Shown piece after piece: positions 46,401 to 56,862 of a DNA stretch of 64,000 bases (positions are counted from its first letter, which is position 1; each line of letters begins with the position of its first letter). The notes beneath the pieces were generated by a model. The model searched no databases. It was not told where the DNA came from and worked only from the letters and a program-made list of their open reading frames with translations. This stretch comes from Argopecten irradians (lineage: Eukaryota > Mollusca > Bivalvia > Pectinida > Pectinidae), in the NCBI RefSeq assembly GCF_041381155.1, contig NC_091137.1, positions 18,335,655 through 18,399,654 of the forward strand. Direction: 5' to 3'. A program made the translations under genes and the position numbers.

Positions 46401-49400
46401 CTGACCATCTAGATGGTGGTGGTGAACTGGTGACACAATTGTCTGACCATCTAGATGGTGGTGGTGAACTGATGACACAATTGTCTGACCATCTAGATGG
46501 TGGTGGTGAACTGGTGACACAACTGTCTGACCATCTAGATGGTGGTGGTGAACTGATGATAGAATTGTCTGACCATCTAAGTGGTGCTGGTGATACAATT
46601 ATGTGACCATCTAGATGGTGGTGAACTGGTGACACAATTATCTGACCATCTAGGTGGTGGTGGTGAACTGATGACACAATTGTCTGACCATCTAGATGGT
46701 GGTGGTGAACTGGTGACACAATTGTCTGACCATCTAGATGGTGGTGGTGAACTGATGACACAATTGTCTGACCATCTAGATGGTGGTGAACTGGTGACAC
46801 AATTGTCTGACCATCTAGATGGTGGTGGTGAACTGGTGAAACAATTATCTGACCATCTAGATGGTGGTGGTGAACTGGTGACACAATTGTCTGACCATCT
46901 AGATGGTGGTGGTGAACTGGTGACACAATTGTCTGACCATCTAGGTGGTGGTGTGGTTGGTGACACAATTGTCTGACCATCTAGATGGTGGTGGTGAACT
47001 GGTGACACAATTGTCTGACCATCTAGATGGTGGTGGTGAACTGGTGACACAATTGTCTGACCATCTAGATGGTGGTGGTGAACTGATGACACAATTGTCT
47101 GACCATCTAGATGGTGGTGGTGAACTGATGACACAATTGTCTGACCATCTAGATGGTGGTGGTGAACTGGTGACACAATTGTCTGACCATCTAGATGGTG
47201 GTGGTGAACTGATGACACAATTGTCTGACCATCTAGATGGTGGTGAACTGGTGACTCAATTGTCTGACCATCTAGATGGTGGTGGTGAACTGATGACACA
47301 ATTGTCTGACCATCTAGGTGGTGGTGAACTGGTGACACAATTGTCTGACCATCTAGATGGTGGTGGTGAACTGATGACACAATTGTCTGACCATCTAGAT
47401 GGTGGTGAACTGATGACACAATTGTCTGACCATCTAGGTGGTGGTGAACTAGTGACACAATTGTCTGACCATCTAGATGGTGGTGAACTGATGACACAAT
47501 TGTCTGACCATCTAGGTGGTGGTGAACTGGTGACACAATTGTCTGACCATCTAGATGGTGGTGAACTGGTGACACACTTTTCTGACCATCTAATTTGTGT
47601 ATGATTGGTGATACAATTGCCTGACTATCTAGATGGTGTTTAATTTGTGATACAATTTTCTGACCATCTAGATGGTGTTTGATTGGTGATACAATTGTCT
47701 GACCATCTAAGCAAAGGGAGGACAGTCCACAGATGACCTTACACTTTTATGCATTTTTCCAAATAAATGTAACAAAGAGGCACTGAGATGTAGGATATAT
47801 CATTAGGGGTTGTCTCCTAGGAAAAGGTAATATTGTCCTTTGTGTTGGTAATCTGCTTTAGAATGCTGCATGAAGCTCTTAGTCTCATATTTATGTTAAT
47901 ATACAAACCAGTGTAGGATTTCTATAGACTAGTAAGGTGACAGTATTTGTACTGTATAACTGCTGAGATAGACCAGAGAGAAAAAAACGACCTTAAATCT
48001 GTTTTCATATTTCAGTACACAGCACCTTAATAATGAAGAAATGAGGTTCAGACGTATAAAAGTGATTGGCAAGTTTGATCATACCATGGAAAGATACATT
48101 GGTCCAAGAAGATATCTAAAATCAATAAAAAAAGATTATAGAATCATAAAAAAGACTGAAGGACTAGGGATGTTGGTTGTTACCCCTTTTACTATTAAAG
48201 ACACTGGGTAAGTTGTAATGACCATCACTTGGTAGAATACCAATGGATTTTGAAGAAATTAATTAAAAATTTTAACTGATTAAAGAGAAGACGCTATTAA
48301 GCAGATTCCATTCAAAACATTTTAAAAATTTGACTAAAATTTTAAATGTTCTCAACATAAAGAAATGTTGAAAAGATGATACCTGACAGTTGATAATAGT
48401 TTTCCATTTTGAAAAGACAATACCTTACAGTTGGTATAATAAGAGGTCATATCTTTTACCCGAGACCTCTTCAATTAGATAGAATTTTTACTATAGGTTT
48501 GAGTACCATTGAATCCCTTGTGGAGTGACAGTGTTATCCCTATTAATCAGGTATACAATCTGATACCTCTATTATGATTATAGAACTAAATTAATTGACT
48601 CTCTTTCCAGACAAAGGATTTTGATTAACAGAGGTTGGGTATCATCTGACCGACAGAATTCCAACTCACGATTGGAAGGACAGGTAACAGTTTTTAGCTC
48701 ACCTGGCCCGAAGATCTGGTGAGCTTATTGTCATGGTGCAGTGTTCGTTGTCCTTCCGTCAGGCAACATTTCCTTTAAATTTGGCAAAAAATTTCTTGTG
48801 GAAAGTGGAACAGAGTTTGTGTAAATTTTGGCTCCGACTCCATGGGGGCAGGATTGGCAGGGCCCAATAGGGAAATAGAGGTAAATCTGAAAATCGCTTC
48901 TAGTCATAGAGTTCTGTATGGATTTTAACCAAATTTTGACAGAAACATCCTCTGGGGAAGGGGAACAGAGTTTGTATAATTTTTGGCTCTGACCCACGGA
49001 GGCAGGAGGGGTGGGTCCAATAGGGGTATTAAAGGTAAATCTTTAAATCGCTACTAGTCATAGAGTTCTGCGTCATTGTAACCAAATTTGGCCAGAAACA
49101 TCCTCTGAGGAAGGGGAACAGAATTTGAATAAATTTTGTCTGTGATCCCCTGGAGCAGAATGCGGTGCCCAATAGGGAAATCAGAGGTAACCATTTAATT
49201 TAAATTCCTTCAGAAAAGAAACAATAAACCTGTATACCTTGGCATTACAAACCAGGGGAGCGATACTTATTACAATACAAAGGTAATATTTCTTCATGTG
49301 AAATTCACATGAAGGCCATTTCATGTGAATTGTATGTCACATTCACGTGAAGAAATATTGCCTGTATAGGGGTACAGGCTTAAAGGGATGGTTATCTTTT

Positions 49401-52400
49401 GGCATGGGCTTAAAAAGATTGTAAGCTTTTAAGATACTGGTATGCTTAAAAGGAATTTTAGCTTTAAGGACATGCCTAAAGTCATTTTTAGCATAAAGTG
49501 ATATAAAGCTTTTTGGTTTGAAGACATATTTAGATTTTAGGATTGCCTTAAAGGGATATATTTAGGTTTTAGCAGGGAACAATAAAAGCTTTAAATGGTT
49601 TTTAGTCTTTGTCCAATGAAACTAGAGGGGATTATTGTGTTAGTCTCCATCTGTCTATCTGTATGTATTTTTATCTGTCTGGATGTCTGGATGTCTGGAT
49701 GTTACCGTAGTTTCCTGATGATAACTTCAGAACGGCTGAATAGATTTTGTTGAAACTTCATACAACGGTAGCTTATGAGGCAACACAGCTTGGGATGGAA
49801 TTCTGAAAAGCTGTCTTTGATTTCCATGATATTCTCTGCACAGCTTGTAGCTACAAAGGATTTGGGGCTAGTTGGAGTCAAGATTAAAATTACTGTTCAT
49901 ATTCGTAATAGCTGGCGGGTCAACAGGGAACATGTATTGCTTCAGCAATACTCGGGTATTACTGAGAAAGCTTGTTTTGTGATAGTTAATGCTGTACCAC
50001 ATATTCAATAAAATTATGAAAATGTTTTCTTCCCAATGAAGCACACTATTGCTGTCTAGATTGTGCTGTTTTTTATTGTCAGATTACAGATGAGGTGGAA
50101 ATTACAGGTGTTTTTATTCAAAACTCTGAGCCGGTAAGTTCTCAAATTGTATCTTTGTTTTAATCTATCAGCCGAGTCCTTATATATCTGTAAATATGCC
50201 AATTTTAAAGGCATTTGCCAAATTAAAAACGAATAATTTCTAGGAAAATTTAAACTATATGGCATAGATTTTGAAGATTTTAATTTTTAAAACATATTAC
50301 AGATTCTTGAATGTTGTGGTGAAAAGTGCTATATCCACTTGGAGTAAATTATGTAGAAATATGACAATACTATAACTATAATATTATGTATATACTTAAC
50401 ATTATGCTTTTATTGATATTTATTGAGATAAAGTGTATGATTCATATTCTAAGATTGAAATGTTTTGAAGATTTGTGTTGTAAATTTTCCTTCAAACACT
50501 AGGTATATAAAAGACAATGTTTTTGGTTTGGTAGGATATGAGTTTGATCTCTCGGGCACAAGACAGTAATCCCAATGTATTTTCTAAACGAGACTTAGAT
50601 GGCCTAGCACAGTCTACTAATAGCTCACCCATCTATCTGGATGCAGATTCTGGTAAGCATGGTAGTAGGAATGTTTCTCTCAGCAAAGGTATAGTTAATA
50701 TCAATGTGGGATTACATCAAAAGGCACGGGTGTACTACTACTCGGACATGGGAAGTTACTGTGAACATGACAGTACTTATTCTGAATTAGATAATAGTCT
50801 GATCAGCTTTAAAAGATGATCAGGTTATCATTTAACTTAAGGGAAACCAAGAAACTAAGTTTTAATCTGAGTAAGGTAGATTGACAGTCCTTTATTACCT
50901 TATAGAGAAGGGAAATCGAGGAACTAAGTTTTAATCTGAGTAAGGTAGATTGACAGTCCTTTATTACTTTATAGAGAAGGGAAGTCGAGGAACTAAGTCT
51001 TAGTCTGAATAAGGTAGATTGACAGTCCTTTATTACCTAATAGAGAAGGGAAATCGAGGAACTAAGTTTTAATCTGAGTAAGGTAGATTGACAGTCCTTT
51101 AGAGAAGGAAAATCGAGGAACTAAGTTTTAGTCTGAGTAAGGTAGATTGACAGTCCTTTATTACCTTATAGAGAAGGGAAATCGAGGAACTAAGTTTTAA
51201 TCTGAGTAAGGTAGATTGACAGTCCTTTATTACTTTATAGAGAAGGGAAATCGAGGAACTAAGTCTTAGTCTGAGTAAGGTAGATTGACAGTCCTTTATT
51301 ACTTTATAGAGAAGGGAAGTCGAGGAACTAAGTCTTAGTCTGAATAAGGTAGATTGACAGTCCTTTATTACCTAATAGAGAAGGGAAATCGAGGAACTAA
51401 GTTTTAATCTGAGTAAGGTAGATTGACAGTCCTTTAGAGAAGGGAAATCGAGGAACTAAGTTTTAGTCTGAGTAAGGTAGATTGACAGTCCTTTATTACT
51501 TTATAGAGAAGGGAAGTCAAGGAACTAAGTTTTAGTCTGAGTAAGGTAGATTGACAGTCCTTTATTACCTTATAGAGAAGGGAAATCGAGGAACTAAGTT
51601 TTAATCTGAGTAAGGTAGATTGACAGTCCTTTATTACTTTATAGAGAAGGGAAGTCGAGGAACTAAGTTTTAATCTGAGTAAGGTAGATTGACAGTCCTT
51701 TATTACTTTATAGAGAAGGGAAGTCAAGGAACTAAGTCTTAGTCTGAGTAAGGTAGATTGACAGTCCTTTATTACTTTATAGAGAAGGGAAGTCAAGGAA
51801 CTAAGTCTTAGTCTGAGTAAGGTAGATTGACAGTCCTTTATTACTTTATAGAGAAGGGAAGTCGAGGAACTAAGTTTTAATCTGAGTAAGGTAGATTGAC
51901 AGTCCTTTATTACTTTATAGAGAAGGGAAGTCAAGGAACTAAGTTTTAGTCTGAGTAAGGTAGATTGACAGTCCTTGATCACTTTATAGAGAAGGGAAGT
52001 CAAGGAACTAAGTTTTAGTCTGAGTAAGGTAGATTGACAATCCTTTTTACATCATAGAGAAGAGAAATCAAGATCTTATATTAAGTATACTACACCAACA
52101 TTGACATCGAGAAGATAGTTAGAATGAGTAAAAATTATGTACCTGCCCCACTTTTTTTTGGTTGACAACAACAAAATCTGTCAAAAAGTCTTTGGAGCTA
52201 CAAAATTGCAACTATGGAGAAATTATACTATACCAACATTTCCATATATAAAAAGGCTATTTGAGGTAAATAAGGTTATACTTAGGCAGGATCCTTTGGT
52301 GATGAAAAATACATTATTAAGGATTACTTTTTTAATGTTGGAACAATCAAACATGTTAGATTATCACATTTGTTTATGCTATTTTTACAGCCAGCACAGT

Positions 52401-53179
52401 TGAAGGTGGACCAATTGGCGGCCAAACGACTACTGATGTTAAACCATGGTCTTCATTTGGTCTCACAATGTTGTAAGTATGTTATGTTATATCAATTAGA
52501 TATTTCATTATACTATAAACAAAGACATTTCCGTGGTAATGATATCGTAGTGTTCTTAATGGTAGTATATTTTAGCCTGATCTGCTGAACTAAGTGTAAC
52601 TACGCTAGTTATAGTTTACTCCCATACAAAGTAAGTCTATGGAAAATCTGTTCTCCTATCCCTAAGATAGTTCTTGACTACATTTAATTAAAATCCATCT
52701 TGTACTTTATGACTAGTAGGGATTTAAAAGCATTGACTTTATCACATTTGCCTCAACCTTTGGGTGCCTTTAATGCAAAATTGATGTTTGTCAAAATGTT
52801 CATGTATGTGTATAAAGAATATACAGTGTACTTACTTTAAGTAGTAGGACATTTTTTTAATTTTTACTAAAAAAAGTTATTATTCAATATCACATGTTGA
52901 ATATATTACAGTGTTCCTTCAAGTAGTAGTAGGACTTAGACTTTCTATGCTTGGTTAAATGATAAAGCCAATTCTGTTTTGTCTGGAATAAAAGTATTTC
53001 ATTATGATCAATATCTTACATGGTGTAACATATATTCACTATTTCCAAGTTTGATTAAAGTACATTTTTGAATTTTATTTCCTTTCAGGTTTGCAGTTTT
53101 TATGCCGTTTTATTTGGTTCAAATGAGGAAAAGAAAAGCTGCTGCAGCAGACAATAAGATCACTGGCTTATTTTCTTAG
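37398..53179 (+). CDS. SURF1-family protein, divergent (whole gene, nine exons)
   Basis: Joining 37398-37427, 42429-42545, 45426-45538, 48016-48207, 48611-48683, 50083-50133, 50535-50652, 52391-52472 and 53089-53179 gives one frame of 288 aa (275 if it starts at the Met at 42438). The middle follows SURF1 closely: IPLPANTQHLNNEE, then IKVIGKFDHTMERYIGPR, VVTPFTIKDTGQRILINRGW, RDLDGLA and STVEGGPIGGQT. SURF1 is an inner-mitochondrial-membrane assembly factor for cytochrome c oxidase with one membrane segment at each end. Here the N-terminal segment has LGTMYFYNDM instead of LGTWQVQRRKW, and the usual RNEHLQYIVTWYG is replaced by DVKPWSSFGLTMLFAVFMPF. So it may be a fast-evolving SURF1 or a paralogue with another role. 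The first exon is the weakest call. Confidence 0.85.
38892..39559 (+). pseudogene. Decayed MULE-type transposase tail
   Basis: The frame at 38892-39335 contains RCPHIPKGWKNNNCESMND then IIKLVGDWK. NN-x-x-ES-x-N is the region of the third catalytic acid of MULE transposases. The C-terminal part (HVRRSRHGIGEYELAP) has slipped to the frame of 39151-39375, and a basic tail (KKPDTRKRVRG) to a third frame at 39320-39559. The N-terminal DNA-binding and first catalytic parts are absent. The copy cannot be active. Confidence 0.6.
39496..39858 (+). repeat. Three dispersed copies of a 32-nt hairpin in the MULE-like element
   Basis: Copies lie at 39496-39527, 39620-39651 and 39827-39858. Each has an outer stem ATCTTG/CAAGAT and an inner stem CCCG/CGGG around a five-base loop; the loop changes between copies while all stem bases are kept. 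Each is preceded by GCGAAAT. Confidence 0.85.
41655..42428. other. Rest of SURF1-like intron 1 to the exon 2 acceptor
   Basis: No exon was recognised. The stretch 41890-42260 has mirrored AAAGGCCCAATATCCGTA and ACGTATAGTGTGGCTTTAAA phrases that may be ends of another short element. Confidence 0.35.
42429..42545 (+). CDS. SURF1-like exon 2
   Basis: The acceptor ACATTTCAG is followed by WRK and then MENHPKVESIRSLQ to GWWSIVSDASMV; the donor is GTG/GTAAGT, phase 0. The Met at 42438 is an alternative start. The final part begins the first membrane segment. Confidence 0.75.
42840..43905 (+). repeat. Dispersed repeat with ~180-bp tandem units, SURF1-like intron 2
   Basis: It begins with a hairpin, CATCATCAGATGGAGTTGAT then GATGGGC, followed by units keyed by GGCCGCCAGGCAGCCATCTT, AGTTTAAGTTTGTTACCGCT and CTCAAAT-TCGTATTATATG. 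A partial copy is at 4865-5130. Three frames of 60-127 aa here have no conserved domain. Confidence 0.65.
44195..44601 (-). mobile_element. Tandem-core (pearl-like) element, short copy
   Basis: Two to three units of ~150 bp (AACCAAATTTGGCC, GGGCCCAATAGGGG) end on the right in ACAGGCCCTCTGGGCCTATTG, the complement of the usual 5' module. Confidence 0.65.
44790..45345 (-). mobile_element. Penelope-like element remnant with GIY-YIG endonuclease piece
   Basis: On the minus strand, 45190-45345 encodes NVIYALVCGKCSEFYIGETG and NELRQRITVHRQQI, the GIY-YIG endonuclease seen at the C-terminus of Penelope-like retroelements. Downstream, to about 44905, is a tail with CTGAAGAACAACGGCAGCTG and GAAAACGTTAGAG, typical of the ends of such elements. 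A similar GAAAACGTTAGCG tail on the plus strand at about 44815 suggests a second fragment. The reverse transcriptase part was not seen; it is an old, short fossil. Confidence 0.6.
45426..45538 (+). CDS. SURF1-like exon 3: first membrane segment
   Basis: It encodes AAPAVLCLGTMYFYNDMQNE and ends KKDPIPLPA in phase 2 (AA/GTAAGA). The IPLPA motif aligns with VPLPAD of human SURF1. The W-x-x-x-R-R/K-x-W signature is missing. Confidence 0.88.
45738..47710 (+). repeat. 39/42-bp minisatellite, ~50 copies, SURF1-like intron 3
   Basis: The unit reads GACCATCTAGATGGTGGTGG then TGAACTGGTGACACAATTGTCT. Copies differ by one GGT (39 or 42 bp) and by a few substitutions (CTGGTG/CTGATG, AGATGG/AGGTGG). The period is a multiple of three, so frames of up to 219 aa on plus and 332 aa on minus run through it. 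It lies between two well-supported exons and is taken as intronic. Confidence 0.93.
48016..48207 (+). CDS. SURF1-like exon 4: core
   Basis: It encodes TQHLNNEEMRFRRIKVIGKF, DHTMERYIGPRRYL and on to GMLVVTPFTIKDTG. The [KR]V-x-G-x-FDH and VVTPF motifs are the family hallmark. The donor is GG/GTAAGT. Confidence 0.93.
48611..48683 (+). CDS. SURF1-like exon 5
   Basis: It encodes QRILINRGWVSSDRQNSNSR then LEGQ. ILINRGWV equals ILVNRGFV of human SURF1. The donor is CAG/GTAACA; a tandem-core element begins about 7 bp further on. Confidence 0.93.
48691..49267 (-). mobile_element. Tandem-core element abutting a splice donor, SURF1-like intron 5
   Basis: Read on the minus strand, about three units (GTTCCCCTTCC, TAGAGGTAAATC complement) lead to CACCATGACAATAAGCTCAC and a terminal hairpin AGCTCACC/GGTGAGCT, then AAAA. 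The hairpin end lies about 7 bp from the donor of exon 5. The 5' end at about 49240-49267 is degenerate. Confidence 0.7.
49282..49612. repeat. Palindrome cluster and degenerate tandem repeat
   Basis: GGTAATATTTCTTCATGTGA at 49282 is mirrored by TTCACGTGAAGAAATATTGC at 49349; between them lie further TTCACATGAA/TTCATGTGAA arms. From 49370 to 49612 a roughly 55-bp unit (AGGCTTAAAGGGAT, TTAGCTTTTAAG) repeats with much drift. Confidence 0.65.
50083..50133 (+). CDS. SURF1-like exon 6
   Basis: Seventeen residues, ITDEVEITGVFIQNSEP, corresponding to the human VDLIGMVRLTETRQP strand. Phase 0 on both sides; donor CCG/GTAAGT. Confidence 0.85.
50535..50652 (+). CDS. SURF1-like exon 7
   Basis: It encodes DMSLISRAQDSNPNVFSKRD, LDGLAQ and SSPIYLDADS. 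RDLDGLA aligns with YRDLEAMA and PIYLDAD with PIFIDAN of human SURF1. The donor is TCT G/GTAAGC. Confidence 0.9.
50830..52065 (+). repeat. 69-bp minisatellite, ~18 copies, SURF1-like intron 7
   Basis: The unit contains GAGAAGGGAAATCGAGGAAC, CTGAGTAAGGTAGATTGACA and GTCCTTTATTACTTTATA. Two variants lack the TTATTACTTTATA part (near 51100 and 51435). The minus-strand frame of 189 aa with a 23-residue period is a by-product of the 69-bp period. Confidence 0.93.
52391..52472 (+). CDS. SURF1-like exon 8
   Basis: It encodes STVEGGPIGGQTTTDVKPWS and SFGLTM. STV-x-GGPIGGQT is the strictly conserved SURF1 loop. What follows departs from the family. The donor is ATG TT/GTAAGT. Confidence 0.9.
53089..53179 (+). 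CDS. SURF1-like exon 9: second membrane segment and stop
   Basis: It encodes FAVFMPFYLVQMRKRKAAAA and DNKITGLFS, then TAG. A hydrophobic stretch is followed by a basic stop-transfer patch, as expected for a C-terminal membrane anchor. An AATAAA lies at 53577-53582. Confidence 0.82.
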
Positions 53180-56100
53180 ATTTAAATGGTGCTTTTTTTT
53201 ATATAAAATGCTGAATGATTATGGTGTTGATATCACATTCAAGTTGATCATATTTTACACCGTCTCATTTAAACTTTCAAATATAAGAACATATCAGTGA
53301 TGTTGCAAAAAACTGTCGCAAAAATCTAGTGTCATGAGTTTCGGCTAATGGAAATCGGTCCAGGATATATATTTTACACTAGTGACATATGCAATATTAC
53401 AGGTTCACTGGATATCAGGTAGTTATGTGATAAATCAGAATGTCAGATAGATATACATGTGTGAAGTGTGATTGAAAGAAAAAATGTGAGAATGTTGTGT
53501 ATATAAATAAGTAACAAAGTATGTCTGCTACTTGAGGATGTCACAGCATCCACCTTTGAATGATCTTTATCAGTCAAATAAAAGATAGATCCTATCATTT
53601 GCTTCCTCTTCTTTACTTTTCCATTAAACATAAGCCAAAACCAGTCTTTGTCAAATTTCAAGATGGCAGGTAAACCATCTTATTTTCAGTGACATAATTT
53701 GGCATATTCATGCCCAACAACTTTTTCTTGAATATCTGATTTTGGGATTTATAAATTCAAACACTATAATTGTACTCAAGTTACGTTTCTGCGATGGTTT
53801 ATTTTTGTGTTTCTGTGAAATACCCGAAAATCAGTTGGTTTAAAGTATCTGCCAATCTGTTGAGCAAGGAGTATCTGCCAATCTGTTGAGCAAGGAACCA
53901 AAACACATTATTCTAGAAAGATCCAAACATTTCTTTCTGGGGTGAAAAAAACCCCCAAAAACAAAACGATAAGATATCAATTGAAAAAATCCAAGATGGG
54001 TGCTTGCAACAAAAGTATGCGGTATGTTTTGAGCTCACCTGTCCGTCCGGCTTCAACTTCCATTTAAACAACTCCTCCAAAACTTGGAGACCTAGAGTCC
54101 TGAAATTTGACTTATAGCATGTTGGAATAAAGGACAACAAAGTTTGTTCGAATAAATGACCTGGACCTTCATTCAAGGTCACAGGGGTCAAATAGGCTTA
54201 AAACTTTAAACGGCTTCTTCTTAATAACCAAGAGACCTGATATTGGGCCGGTAACATGATGGGATGAAGGGCTACAAAGTTTGTTCAAATGAATGACCTT
54301 GACTTTCATTCAAGGTCATGGGGGTCAAATAGGCTAATATCTTTAAACAACTTCTTCTTAATAACAAAGAGGCCTAGGGACCTGATACTAGGCCTGTGAC
54401 ATGCTGAGATCATAAAAGGGGGGGGGCTACAAAGTTTGTTCAAAATGAATGACCTTGACCATTCGTTCAAGGTCAAATGAATGACCTTGACCTTCGTTCA
54501 AGGTCACAGGAGTCATATAGGCAAAAATCTTTAAACAACTTCTTAATAATCAAGAGGCCTAAGGAACTGATATTGGACCCGTGACATGCTGGGATCAAAG
54601 GCTACAAAGTTTGTTCAAATGAATGACCTTGACCTTCATTCAAGGTCACAGGGTCATACAGGCAAAAATCTTTAAACAAATTCTTAATAACCAAGAGCAA
54701 AGGGGCCTCTAATGTGCTTAGGCATGATATAAATTCTTATTTAGTCTCCTATTTGTTATGTATGAACCATGCATGATTACCAGATAGCAGGTGAGCGATT
54801 CAGGCCCATTGAGCCCTTGTTATACCCTTGTTTTCTGGTTTTTTTTTATCTGACCCGGATTTTAATATATATAACTAGGAATCATGGGGAATTTGCTGAA
54901 TAATTACTCCAAAATGACTTACAGTATCGAAATACAATACAGATAAAAGTAAAACAAAATAGATTTATTCATTAAATTTATTTCCTTGACACATGGAAAA
55001 TATTGAAAAAGTCATCTCCAATGAAATGTTACAAATACTTGTGATAATTGATTAAATACATTATGTCCTAATATTGATGATTAATCAATGTGATGTGGTT
55101 AAAACAGCTAATATGATAACAATGAATGGAATTATGTAATATCTCCAGTGCAATTTCAACTATTATTAATTCATGTGAGTGTATGATTTTCTTTCATCAA
55201 TCTTTCATACATTCGTACCTCCATTGTCACATACAAGAAAAATAAATATGTACAACATTCAAGTGATTCTCATTAGATCGACATTTCAGATGAGATCCAT
55301 TGACTTCATGAAATGCAGTGTGTCACTGAAAATCACTTCATTGTGTGCTTTAAATGAAAAAATAACAAAGCGTTCATTAGGAAAGATACCTTTGAGGATG
55401 TACATTTGAGAAGTCAAAATTTTCCAGAGTTTTTTCAAAATAAATTTGGGAAACACTAGTTCATACCACAGAAGAAAGTGAAATCCTTTTTGACGATCAT
55501 AATTTTACGATATTTAATTGGCATAATGGTATAAGTTTATATGGTGTTTACCTAAGGGAAAGTCTGATATGTACTGGTACTTGCATGAATGTTAAAAGCT
55601 TTGGCCATACAATAATGTTTTCTTTAAATAATTAGCTGTTGAATTTGATAAATGCTTTGACCTAAGTCCATTGGCAAATTTAATGAGTTTCAAACCTCAG
55701 AAAAATACATCCTTTAAGCACTTCCTGTTTCAGCTTCCTTGCTTACTTGTATCATCATAATGAAGTACATGTTTTAATAGATATATAATCTGCAAATATT
55801 TATAACTGAATTTATCTGTAGATATAATACAATCATGTCTAAGCCTGATGTATTCAAGCTCCGTTATTGCCTATAAAACAGAAAATTTTACAAAAACACA
55901 TATTTAAATTTTTCAATTCGATTTCATCAAGCAAAGACAGAACAAAAATTTATAAACTTTAATGTGAATATAATATTAATATTTAAATGGTTTCTGTGAC
56001 ATATGCTAGAGGCTCCTAGGGGCTTATTTAACTGCTGTGGCATATACCATACTAGGGCTTATTTCAGTGGTTTCTGTGACATATCCTGAAGGCTTATTTC

Positions 56101-56483
56101 AGCAATTTCTGTGACATCTGCTAGGGGCTTATTTTAGTGTTTTTGTGACATATCCAAAAGGCTTATTTTTGTAGTTTTTGTGACAGATCATGGGGGCTTG
56201 TGTTAGAGGTTTCTTAGACATGTCCTTGAGGCTAATTTTAGTCCCTTCCACATCTCAAGGGCATCTATTCTATGGCAGATTTTAAGGACTTATTTCAATG
56301 ATAACTATGCTATACTGATAACTACTATCATGGTGGAAGTCGGTCAAAAATTTGAATGCATCAAAATAATCATGTATATAGTAATACTGGTAAATGTTGA
56401 AATCCATGATACACCAATGTATATATTAACCATAGAAACATTTACAAAAATCATTAGAAAAATCATTAGAACTAGTGATGGTA
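53180..56483. other. Tail-to-tail spacer between the SURF1-like and hemicentin genes
   Basis: The SURF1-like 3' UTR with AATAAA at 53577 comes first, then a tandem-core element (54027-54826), then AT-rich DNA without recognised exons, and a degenerate ~50-bp repeat at 55990-56255 keyed by TTTCTGTGACATAT and GGGGCTTATTT. Confidence 0.5.
54027..54826 (-). mobile_element. Tandem-core (pearl-like) element, ~150-bp units
   Basis: Units carry AATGACCTTGACCTTCATTC and AAGGTCACAGGGGTCAAATA as in 2812-3790. On the minus strand the 5' end is AACAAGGGCTCAATGGGCCT then GAATCGCTCACCTG. The 3' end is ACGGACAGGTGAGCTCAAAA. Confidence 0.7.
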
Positions 56484-56862
56484 TTAATAAGGGAAAGCTG
56501 ATACTGATATATGTATGATGAATGTTGTCTGATATTGAATGTTCTCACGCTCATTGTCATAAGACTTAGCTCGCACAGTTATTTTGTAAAGTTCCGTCTC
56601 CTCTAGCTGAGACAAGGGATAAACAATACCAGTTCCATCCTCGAGTCTTATTTCAAAGTTCACATTAACATCATTCATCAGAATTGTAAAGTCTGTCTTT
56701 GGAAGTTTAACATCATTTTGATCAAATGCGATGAGGCGAATGAGATCCTGGTACGCTAGAATACCACTGGGAAGAGCAACCGTCCTGAACTCGATTACAT
56801 CAGCATATCTGGCTCCAGACGGACACGGCACATCCGACAGAGAGCATTCCAAAACACAGTAC
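56484..56862 (-). CDS. HMCN1: Hemicentin terminal exon: fibulin-type module
   Basis: It encodes [53 protein letters not shown] and [18 protein letters not shown], then TAA. The acceptor TGTTTTACAG fixes the start. The module mediates assembly contacts in fibulins. Confidence 0.97.

Noticed and set aside
45728-47604. Long frames of 200-332 aa on both strands
   Set aside because: They come from a 39/42-bp array between two solid SURF1-like exons; both strands being open is a property of the unit.
51434-52003. 189-aa minus-strand frame
   Set aside because: It is a by-product of the 69-bp repeat.
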